A DNA stretch of 64,000 nucleotides from NCBI RefSeq assembly GCF_012974865.1, contig NZ_CP043633.1, forward strand, positions 2,117,001 through 2,181,000, in the 5' to 3' direction. A program made the translations under genes and the position numbers. The notes beneath the pieces were generated by a model. It was not told the origin of the DNA. It did no database searches and saw only the letters and a list, made by a program, of their open reading frames with translations. Of the stretch, positions 1-6,704 are shown piece by piece (positions within the stretch are counted from its first letter, which is position 1; each line of letters opens with the position of its first letter). The stretch comes from Nonlabens sp. Ci31. GTDB taxonomy: Bacteria; Bacteroidota; Bacteroidia; Flavobacteriales; Flavobacteriaceae.

Positions 1-938
1 AAGAGCCTGAAGCCTTAGCAACTATAGCTATTGATGAGCCTACGATGAGTATGTTGTTTACCATTAACGATTCGCCATTTTTTGGTAAGGATGGTAAATT
101 TGTGACTTCGCGTCACATTAACGATCGTCTTAATAAGGAGCTAGAAAAAAATCTTGCATTACAGGTACATGATACTGGTGCTGCAGATAAGTTTATGGTT
201 TTTGGTCGTGGTGTATTGCACCTTTCTGTACTGATTGAAACGATGCGTCGTGAAGGTTATGAATTACAGATAGGGCAGCCACAAGTAATTATCAAAGAAA
301 TTGATGGTGTGAAATGTGAGCCTATAGAAGAGCTGACTATCGACTTACCTGAAGGGGTTAGTGGTAAGGCTGTTGAAATGGTTACCTTAAGAAAAGGAGA
401 AATGACCAGTATGGCGCCTAAAGGGCAGCGTATGGTTTGTGAATTTAAAATTCCTTCTCGTGGTATCATCGGGTTGCGTAACCAGTTGATCACAGCTACT
501 GCTGGTGAGGCTATTATGAACCATCGTTTTGTAGGTTTTGAACCTTATAAAGGTGCCATTCAAGGACGTATCAACGGTTCTATGATTTCTATGGAGAAAG
601 GAACTTCGATTCCTTATTCTATGGATAAATTACAAGATCGTGGTAAATTCTTTATCTATCCAGGTGAAGAAATTTATGGGGGTCAGGTAGTAGGTGAGAA
701 TTCTAGACCAGATGATCTAGCGGTCAATCTTACAAAAACGAAGAAACTTTCTAACGTTCGTAGTGCTGGTAACGATGATAAAGTAAAGATCGCTCCACCA
801 GTAAAATTTACACTAGAAGAAGCGCTGGAATACATACAAAAAGATGAGTACGTAGAGGTAACTCCTAATTACTTAAGATTGCGTAAGATTATTCTTGATG
901 AAGGTCAACGTAAACGCAGTGGAAAACAACTTTCTTAA
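1..938 (+). CDS. typA: GTP-binding protein TypA/BipA, 3' part (5' end outside window)
   Basis: This is the C-terminal half of the ribosome-associated translational GTPase TypA/BipA. The reading frame is already open at the window edge (codons from base 3) and reads EPEALATIAIDEPTMSM before the first internal Met at 45, so the GTPase domain lies upstream. What is visible matches the EF-G-like domain III, the domain V region and the TypA-specific C-terminal domain. Recognisable stretches are GKDGKFVTSR, VPSRG-like IPSRGIIGLR, and the lysine/arginine-rich end after EVTPNYLRLRK. The gene ends in KQLS and is followed within 30 bases by a strong terminator, so it is the last gene of its unit. Identification is firm; nothing can be said about its start. 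Confidence 0.95.
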   Translation, partial: EPEALATIAIDEPTMSMLFTINDSPFFGKDGKFVTSRHINDRLNKELEKNLALQVHDTGAADKFMVFGRGVLHLSVLIETMRREGYELQIGQPQVIIKEIDGVKCEPIEELTIDLPEGVSGKAVEMVTLRKGEMTSMAPKGQRMVCEFKIPSRGIIGLRNQLITATAGEAIMNHRFVGFEPYKGAIQGRINGSMISMEKGTSIPYSMDKLQDRGKFFIYPGEEIYGGQVVGENSRPDDLAVNLTKTKKLSNVRSAGNDDKVKIAPPVKFTLEEALEYIQKDEYVEVTPNYLRLRKIILDEGQRKRSGKQLS

Positions 939-964
939 TTTCTAATTAAGAATTATACTATAGA

Positions 965-993
965 AAAGACTGCCTGAAGAGGCAGTCTTTTTT
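965..993 (+). terminator. Rho-independent terminator after typA
   Basis: A perfect 10-bp stem (AAAGACTGCC / GGCAGTCTTT) with a six-base loop runs directly into a T-run, 26 bases after the typA stop. Confidence 0.9.
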
Positions 994-1103
994 GTTTAAA
1001 AGCTTTCGGAGTTTGTTTCCCTCCCCCAACCCTAAAGGGTCTATTTTGTTTCTGTTGCCGTCCCTCATCTCTAAAGGGTGCGATAACTACGGTTATTCTG
1101 ATG

Positions 1104-1255
1104 TGGAGTATGAATCATAAGATTTTGTGGAGTAAAAAATTAGAAACCTCACCCTTTAGGGCAGGGGAAAAGGTTCTGGCTTTGATCTCTGTTCACCAAG
1201 CCTGAAGGTTGCGCAGTTTGTTTGTGTTCCCCAACCCTGAAAGGTGGGGAAACAA
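1104..1255. repeat. Direct repeat copy 1 (152 bp, 166-bp period)
   Basis: This block is repeated almost base for base at 1270-1421, with only two differences spotted (CTGTTCACC against CAGTGCACC). Inside it, near 1227-1251, is a hairpin TTCCCCAACC / GGTGGGGAA. Short CCCTTTAGGG-like motifs also occur here and in the flanking sequence from about 1025. No coding frame covers it. Confidence 0.9.
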
Positions 1256-1269
1256 CAGTAGTATTAATA

Positions 1270-1421
1270 TGGAGTATGAATCATAAGATTTTGTGGAGTA
1301 AAAAATTAGAAACCTCACCCTTTAGGGCAGGGGAAAAGGTTCTGGCTTTGATCTCAGTGCACCAAGCCTGAAGGTTGCGCAGTTTGTTTGTGTTCCCCAA
1401 CCCTGAAAGGTGGGGAAACAA
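1270..1421. repeat. Direct repeat copy 2 (152 bp)
   Basis: Second copy of the block at 1104-1255, separated from it by 14 bases. It carries the same internal hairpin at about 1393-1417. A recent tandem duplication of non-coding DNA is the simplest reading. Confidence 0.9.
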
Positions 1422-1432
1422 AAGTTTTGATT

Positions 1433-1507
1433 TTCAAATTCAAATTCAAATTCGAATTCAAATTCACATTCACATTCGATTTCAAGTTCAGGTTCAGGTT
1501 CAAGTTT
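1433..1507. repeat. Degenerate hexanucleotide tandem repeat (TTCAAA/TTCACA/TTCAGG)
   Basis: About a dozen tandem six-base units drift from TTCAAA through TTCACA to TTCAGG and end about 40 bases before the start of the next gene. Such a tract can change length by slipped-strand replication. Its place in the 5' leader would allow an effect on expression, but that is inference. Confidence 0.85.
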
Positions 1508-1547
1508 AAAAACCCTCTTTCTACTTATCTTAGCGTCTTAATAATTT

Positions 1548-2507
1548 TTGTTGAGTATACAGGTTAAAAAATATCTTCCAAAAAACACCATACAATGGAA
1601 CGCCTTTATCAAGCACTCTGTTAACGGTACCTTCCTTCTGGAACGTGATTTTATGGACTATCACCAGGAGCGCTTTGAAGATCACAGTTTAATGATGTAC
1701 CTAGATGGTCAATTGATTTGCTGTGTTCCTGCTCACGTAAAAGAAGGTGTTTTTTACAGTCATCGGGGTTTGAGTTATGCTGGTTTGATAATCAAGGTTG
1801 CAGCAGTAAAAAGTATAGAAAGCATTGTTGATGCATTGTTGGAGTATCTGAAAGGTCTCGTTTTATCGCCATCCATGTCTGTAGGCAGGAAAGCAGAGTT
1901 ACAACTACCACCAGTATCCTATAACTCTATCAATAAAGAAATAACAGCTGTTTTAGAACAGAAGGGTTTTACTATTAATCGAAAGTTGCACAATCATTCG
2001 GTACCATTAGATCAAAAAATACAAGTGTCACCTAAAAAGTCTATAGGTTACCGCAATGGTAAATTTGAGGGATTGAGAATGGAAAGCGGAAATGATTTTA
2101 GGGGTTTCTGGGAAGAAGTTTTAATACCACAATTGGCAGAACGTCACCATTCAAAGCCAGTGCACAGTATAGCAGAAATAGAATTACTCGCTTCCAGGTT
2201 TCCAGATAACATCATTCAACACCATGTGTATCGAGAGGATGAATTACTTGCTGGAGTCACTTTTTTTATAAAGGGAAACATAGTAAAGTCTCAGTATGCT
2301 GCCAGCTCTCCCGAAGGATTGAAGACAGATGCTGTAGCTTATATTTATATGGAGGCTATGAAAGAATTTAAAGGAAAAGGATTCCGCTTAATGGATTATG
2401 GGCCAGTAAATGAAAAAGACGGATCTGTAAATAAAGGGCTGCAGCGTTTTAAAAAACAGTTGGGCTGTCAGCAAGAAGAGTGGGAACGATGGGAGATAGA
2501 ATGGTGA
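1548..2507 (+). CDS. GNAT/FemAB-like acyltransferase, probably surface-polysaccharide related
   Basis: A soluble 319-residue protein with no signal peptide. The C-terminal third (SQYAASSPEGLKTDAVAYIYMEAMKEFK followed by GFRLMDYGPVNEKDGS) has the layout of FemAB/GNAT-type acyltransferases, in which a substrate is recognised after a strand-helix element. I cannot name the acceptor. The neighbours are an aminotransferase and a WzxE-like flippase; a GNAT acetyltransferase (wecD) occupies the equivalent position in enterobacterial antigen clusters, so N-acylation of an aminosugar is a reasonable guess. The start is TTG at 1548 or TTG at 1551; no ATG lies nearby upstream. A hexamer repeat tract sits in the leader. 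Confidence 0.6.
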   Translation: MLSIQVKKYLPKNTIQWNAFIKHSVNGTFLLERDFMDYHQERFEDHSLMMYLDGQLICCVPAHVKEGVFYSHRGLSYAGLIIKVAAVKSIESIVDALLEYLKGLVLSPSMSVGRKAELQLPPVSYNSINKEITAVLEQKGFTINRKLHNHSVPLDQKIQVSPKKSIGYRNGKFEGLRMESGNDFRGFWEEVLIPQLAERHHSKPVHSIAEIELLASRFPDNIIQHHVYREDELLAGVTFFIKGNIVKSQYAASSPEGLKTDAVAYIYMEAMKEFKGKGFRLMDYGPVNEKDGSVNKGLQRFKKQLGCQQEEWERWEIEW

Positions 2508-2526
2508 TCAATAGGTTAAAGAAAAA

Positions 2527-2571
2527 ACCACCGTACAATAAGTTGCTATCAAACACTTATTATATGGTGGT
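2527..2571 (+). repeat. Long hairpin after the acyltransferase gene
   Basis: ACCACCGTACAATAAG pairs with CTTATTATATGGTGGT over 16 positions with one mismatch and one G-T pair, around a 13-base loop. It starts about 20 bases after the stop codon. There is no immediate T-run, so it may be an atypical terminator, an mRNA 3'-end stabiliser or a small inverted-repeat element. Confidence 0.65.
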
Positions 2572-2768
2572 CATTCAACCAAACTTAACTTATTTTTCTT
2601 TTTCATAATATTTTCGGATGCTTATAATTAAAAAAGGCTAATTCAATAATCTAAACCTATACTTCCAATCTTATGAAGGTACAAATTTAAAGTAATTACC
2701 TAGTTCAAGGTCCTAATGTCTAGTTAAGCAATGTTAAGTAGTGTTACCTTTATATTTTAAAAAAGCAA

Positions 2769-2776
2769 TAAATTTG
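2769..2776 (+). promoter_or_regulatory. Candidate Bacteroidota -7 element (TAAATTTG)
   Basis: Exact match to TAnnTTTG, 18 bases upstream of the ATG at 2794. No clear -33 TTG at the right distance was found. Confidence 0.4.
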
Positions 2777-2793
2777 CAACAGATTTTTAACAA

Positions 2794-3084
2794 ATGAAGA
2801 ATACAAAGAGATCATTTCATTTTGCCGTTTTTTCAGTGGTATTGCTCATTGTTTTTACGATTTTAGGCCAGACCACAAGGACAGCAGCCCATACAATCAA
2901 CGATATAACCGGTTACTTAATTACCTTATTTTTTGTAACGGTTCTTTTAGGAGTCTTCTTTAGTGTTTTGAGTATTAGAGAGAGCTACCACTGGAAAAAA
3001 CATGTTGGAATAGGAGTTAATTTCTTCTTTTTGGTGATGACCAGCCTCGCTTTGATCGGTAATTTAAAAGAAGCCTTTAGTTAA
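2794..3084 (+). CDS. Small hypothetical membrane protein (three predicted TM helices)
   Basis: A 96-residue protein with a basic N-terminus (MKNTKRS) and three hydrophobic segments at about residues 8-26, 41-62 and 73-92. I do not recognise a family. A candidate promoter lies just upstream, and it sits 35 bases before the aminotransferase gene on the same strand, so it could be the first gene of that unit. The ATG start is supported by the promoter spacing. Function unknown. Confidence 0.6.
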   Translation: MKNTKRSFHFAVFSVVLLIVFTILGQTTRTAAHTINDITGYLITLFFVTVLLGVFFSVLSIRESYHWKKHVGIGVNFFFLVMTSLALIGNLKEAFS

Positions 3085-3119
3085 AGCACTTTTGTTATGC
3101 TATCTTCGTTACTTAGTCC

Positions 3120-4229
3120 ATGAAGGAAATGATATCAACTTATATTCCATATTTAGATCTACAACCTTATAACAACAGGTTTGCGCAACAAGATCTAAAG
3201 ACGTTTAAAGAAATCCAAGCTACAGGAAAGCTGATAGGTGGAGAATGGGTGAGTAGGTTTGAAAGCGCTTTTGCTTCTTATTGTGGAGCAAGTCACTGTA
3301 TAGGTACTGCAAATGGACTGGACGCGCTCACAATTATCTTAAAAGCTGAAGTCGCTCTAGGAAACCTTCCTGAAATGGCAAAAATTGCAGTCCCTGCTCA
3401 TACGTATATCGCCACTTTTTTAAGCATCCTTCATGCGGGTATGCAACCTATTCCTGTAGATGTGGAAGAGCTCAATTTAACAACACAAGCGTTGCGCCAG
3501 CTCCATCAAAAATATGATGCCATCATAGCTGTAGATATTTACGGCAAGCTGGTAGGTGATGAGGTTTATGACTATGCAAGAGAAAAGTCTATTCCTATCT
3601 ATTGTGATACAGCACAATCTCATGGAGCAACTAATGATAAAGGCCTCAAGTCAGGAAATCTAGCTCGAGCGAGTGCGTTCTCATTTTATCCAACAAAAAA
3701 CTTAGGAGCTCTTGGAGATGCAGGGGCGATAACCACTAACGATCACGAACTGGCAATTACCTGTCGTAAGATCGCAAACTATGGTAGAGAAAGCCGTTTT
3801 GTCAATAATTTAGTAGGAGTTAATTCGAGACTGGATACATTACAAGCGGGTTTCTTGCTCAACAGATTGCCACAACTCGATACCGATAATCAAAGAAGAG
3901 TAGAGATAGCTGCTTATTATTTGAAACATCTGCAGAATAGTAAAGTACGGCTGCATTCTCTCGATTTTCTCAACAATAATGTAGTTCATGTTTTCCCTGT
4001 TTATGTAGATCAAAGGAAAGTTTTTGTAGATCACTTAGACAGTCAGGGAATAGGGACTAGTGCGCATTATGAAGTGCCACCGCATCAACAAAAAGCATTA
4101 GCACATCTCAACCAACTTAGGTTTCCTGTAACTGAAAAATTACATCGTACAGAAGTAAGCTTGCCATGTCATCCACTTTTGACCTTGGAGCAAATGCAAA
4201 GAGTAGTCCAGGTAGTAAATGGATACTAG
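3120..4229 (+). CDS. DegT/DnrJ/EryC1/StrS-family sugar aminotransferase (WecE-like)
   Basis: A PLP-dependent aminotransferase of 369 residues that aminates a nucleotide-linked keto-sugar. Family hallmarks are visible: an early IPYLDL motif, FESAFASYCGASHCIGTANG for cofactor phosphate binding, YCDTAQSHGA where the aspartate contacts the pyridine nitrogen, and SFYPTKNLGALGDAG containing the Schiff-base lysine (K in PTKNLG). The C-terminal VSLPCHPLLT is also typical. The stop codon abuts the start of the flippase gene (4230), so the two are translationally coupled. That pairing matches wecE-wzxE of enterobacterial common antigen synthesis; the product sugar here is unknown. Confidence 0.9.
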   Translation: MKEMISTYIPYLDLQPYNNRFAQQDLKTFKEIQATGKLIGGEWVSRFESAFASYCGASHCIGTANGLDALTIILKAEVALGNLPEMAKIAVPAHTYIATFLSILHAGMQPIPVDVEELNLTTQALRQLHQKYDAIIAVDIYGKLVGDEVYDYAREKSIPIYCDTAQSHGATNDKGLKSGNLARASAFSFYPTKNLGALGDAGAITTNDHELAITCRKIANYGRESRFVNNLVGVNSRLDTLQAGFLLNRLPQLDTDNQRRVEIAAYYLKHLQNSKVRLHSLDFLNNNVVHVFPVYVDQRKVFVDHLDSQGIGTSAHYEVPPHQQKALAHLNQLRFPVTEKLHRTEVSLPCHPLLTLEQMQRVVQVVNGY

Positions 4230-5534
4230 ATGAGAAGACCGTTCTATAAACTCCATAAAAATGTACTGCTCAAAGTAGCCGGTTTTAATTCCATACATGT
4301 ATTTATTAAAATAGGTATAGGCGCCATCATGTCTAAAATTCTTGCAGAGTATGTAGGTGCGGCAGGGATGGGTATTCTGGGTAATCTGCGTAATTTTACA
4401 CAAGGCTTATTTACTTTTTCTGTATTAGGACTGGAAAATGGATTGGTTAAAAATACGGCAGAATTTCAACAAGAGCCGGCACAGTTAAAAAAGGTATTTG
4501 GTACCGCTTGGGTATGGAGCATATGCGCCAGTATAGTAGCAGCGGTTGTGATATTCTTTGCCGCTTCATGGTTGGATCAAAAGCTTATTGCGACAGAGGT
4601 AGACTTTTCTATCCTTTTTAAAGTGCTTGCCTGTTCGCTGCCTTTTTATGTAGTTTTTGTTTTTATTACCAGCCTTATGCAAGGTTTAGAATGGTACAAG
4701 AAATTTATCATTCTCAATATCATCATAAGTCTTCTAGTTTTTGGAGCATCTGCGATACTGGTCTATCAATACAACCTTTCAGGAGCCTTGTACTCCCTTG
4801 CTTTAGTTCCTTTTTTACAATCTATTGCAGCTGTTGCTTTTTGGTTATTTCAAGGAGAAAAAACTATAAAACTTAAAGAGCTTCTGCATTTTTACTTTGA
4901 TAAAAAAGCCAGTCGGCAGTTGCTTAAATACAGTATTATGGCACTGGTCAGTGCTTTGCTGATTCCGTTGGTAAATATATTAGTAAGAGATCAAGTCAGA
5001 GTAGAGGTGAGTGATGAGGCTGCTGGATGGTGGGAGGCTGTAGTGCGTATTTCTGGATATTACATGCTTTTTGTAACCAGTTTGATCAGCCTTTATGTCT
5101 TGCCTAGTTTGAGTAAAGATAACAGTCATAAGAACTATAGAGCTACCATATGGAATTTCTATAAAACAATATTACCACTAGTTATAGTAGGTCTTATCGC
5201 TATTTACTTTTCTAGAGATTTGATCATCAGCATTCTGTTCACTACAGAATTTGACGCTTCAAGTGGCTTATTTAAATGGCAACTATTAGGTGATTTTATA
5301 AAGATCATTACTACGGTCATGGCGTTTAGATTTATTGCTATGAACGATTTGAGGAGGTACCTTATAGCTGAAGTATGGAGCATTGCATCTTTTTACCTAT
5401 TAGCTCTTTACTTGATTCCAGCCTATCAAGAAGAAGGTGTGGTGATGGCTTATTTAGGTAATTATTTATTTTATTTATTGCTGTTGCTCGTGATCTTGCG
5501 TAAAGAATTATTTAGTAAAGAAATCCCCGTGTAA
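4230..5534 (+). CDS. O-antigen translocase, WzxE-like lipid-linked oligosaccharide flippase
   Basis: A 434-residue integral membrane protein with about 12 hydrophobic segments, of the MOP flippase superfamily. Landmarks seen and remembered from E. coli WzxE include ILAEYVGAAGMGILGNLRN near the N-terminus, LLKYSIMALVSALLIPL mid-protein, YVLPSLSK, and FKWQLLGDFIKI followed by YLIAEVWS. It probably flips an undecaprenyl-linked repeat unit across the inner membrane. It directly follows the aminotransferase with no gap. No polymerase or glycosyltransferase genes are nearby, so this is a small satellite of a larger polysaccharide system elsewhere, or part of a lipid modification pathway. Confidence 0.88.
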   Translation: MRRPFYKLHKNVLLKVAGFNSIHVFIKIGIGAIMSKILAEYVGAAGMGILGNLRNFTQGLFTFSVLGLENGLVKNTAEFQQEPAQLKKVFGTAWVWSICASIVAAVVIFFAASWLDQKLIATEVDFSILFKVLACSLPFYVVFVFITSLMQGLEWYKKFIILNIIISLLVFGASAILVYQYNLSGALYSLALVPFLQSIAAVAFWLFQGEKTIKLKELLHFYFDKKASRQLLKYSIMALVSALLIPLVNILVRDQVRVEVSDEAAGWWEAVVRISGYYMLFVTSLISLYVLPSLSKDNSHKNYRATIWNFYKTILPLVIVGLIAIYFSRDLIISILFTTEFDASSGLFKWQLLGDFIKIITTVMAFRFIAMNDLRRYLIAEVWSIASFYLLALYLIPAYQEEGVVMAYLGNYLFYLLLLLVILRKELFSKEIPV

Positions 5535-5706
5535 TTCTCGTTCGTAGATATAAGACATAGCCAGAGTTCTTGAAAGGGGCTATTTATGCTCTTTTGAAGA
5601 ATTTATTTGAACTGGTAAAAAAGGATTTCAAAATGGAATTTTTTAACTTCCTGATAATATTTAATAAAAGGCTTCCAATTTTATGCTCGGCTCGGGAGTA
5701 CCAACT

Positions 5707-5714
5707 TATATTTG
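5707..5714 (+). promoter_or_regulatory. Candidate -7 element (TATATTTG) for the exonuclease gene
   Basis: Exact TAnnTTTG match 86 bases before the ATG at 5801. The palindrome at 5755-5772 would fall in the 5' leader. No convincing -33 TTG was found. Confidence 0.45.
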
Positions 5715-5754
5715 TAAACTCAGTTCGTTTCTGTTTTTGTTGTTAGTGGGTGTT

Positions 5755-5772
5755 CCGCTTTCGCGAAAGCGG
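5755..5772. repeat. Palindrome copy 1: CCGCTTTCGCGAAAGCGG
   Basis: Perfect 18-bp palindrome in the leader of the exonuclease gene. The same core recurs ten more times in the window. Confidence 0.97.
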
Positions 5773-5800
5773 ATATTTAAAAATCAATCGACCACTTATT

Positions 5801-6568
5801 ATGGATTTACAACTCAACAGACCTATTTGCTTTTTTGACCTAGAAACTACTGGTACGAATATCTCTAAAGATAGAATCGTTGAAATTTCTATACACAAAG
5901 TTTTTCCCAATGGAGAGGAGAAGACCTATACTTTTAAAGTGAATCCCACCGTGCCTATTCCTGCAGAAACTACTGCTGTGCATGGTATTACAGATGATAT
6001 GATCAAAGATGAGCCTACTTTCAAAGAAAGAGCTCATGAGGTTAATAATATCATCAAAGATGCAGATCTGGCTGGTTTTAACTCCAATCGATTTGACATT
6101 CCATTGCTTGCGGAAGAAATGTTGAGAGCTGGAATCGATTTTGAAATGGGAAATAGGAATGCCATTGATGTGCAGAATATTTTCCATAAAATGGAACAAC
6201 GTACGCTAGTAGCCGCTTATAAATTCTACTGCCAAAAAGACCTTACCGATGCGCACAGTGCAGAGGCGGATACTATTGCTACTTACGAGGTTTTAAAAGG
6301 TCAATTAGATCGTTATCCAGAACTGGATAATAATATGAAATCTCTAGCAGAGTTCTCTACTCGTAGAAAGCCAGTTGATTTTGCGGGTATGCTTGCTTTT
6401 AATGACGCTGGAGAAGAGTGTTTTAATTTTGGGAAGCATAAAGGCAAACGTATAGTAGATGTATTGGAACAAGAACCTGGATATTACAGCTGGATTCAAA
6501 ATGCAGATTTCCCGCTTTATACAAAGAAGGTGCTCACGGCTATCAAGTTGCGCGGGTTCAATGCCTAG
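5801..6568 (+). CDS. DEDDh-family 3'-5' exonuclease (DnaQ/PolC epsilon-like)
   Basis: A 255-residue nuclease of the DnaQ fold. ExoI is FFDLETTG (acidic pair D,E), ExoII lies in DADLAGFNSNRFDIPLL, and ExoIII is HSAEADTIAT, with the H and D five residues apart as in the DEDDh subtype. It is longer than a bare epsilon domain: the C-terminal 70 residues contain CFNFGKHKGKRI and YYSWIQNADF, an extension seen in stand-alone exonucleases of this phylum. The frame is open upstream to 5750, but that extension is the translated palindrome; the ATG at 5801 puts the RPICFFDLETTG core at residue 7 and is preferred. Role: DNA or RNA trimming, exact substrate unknown. Confidence 0.88.
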   Translation: MDLQLNRPICFFDLETTGTNISKDRIVEISIHKVFPNGEEKTYTFKVNPTVPIPAETTAVHGITDDMIKDEPTFKERAHEVNNIIKDADLAGFNSNRFDIPLLAEEMLRAGIDFEMGNRNAIDVQNIFHKMEQRTLVAAYKFYCQKDLTDAHSAEADTIATYEVLKGQLDRYPELDNNMKSLAEFSTRRKPVDFAGMLAFNDAGEECFNFGKHKGKRIVDVLEQEPGYYSWIQNADFPLYTKKVLTAIKLRGFNA

Positions 6569-6680
6569 TAATTTGTTGAGGTAAATATAATAGATGTTGT
6601 ATTTATAATAATTGATTTACAGTGGTTTATGATTTAATATAACCTATTCTGTATTCATTATGTTGAGGTGTTTTTTTTAC

Positions 6681-6688
6681 TATATTTG
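6681..6688 (+). promoter_or_regulatory. Candidate -7 element (TATATTTG) for the regulator gene
   Basis: Exact TAnnTTTG match 17 bases before the TTG start at 6705. A TTG at 6663-6665 gives a 15-base spacer, shorter than the usual 17-21. Confidence 0.4.
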
Positions 6689-6704
6689 AGTAAATGAATT
6701 TCTC

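Noticed and set aside
1433..1507. Tandem short repeats as a possible CRISPR array
   Set aside because: Units are six bases with no spacers, and no cas genes are present.
5750..5800. Upstream extension of the exonuclease to the GTG at 5750
   Set aside because: The extra 17 residues are mostly the translated palindrome; the ATG at 5801 fits the family start.
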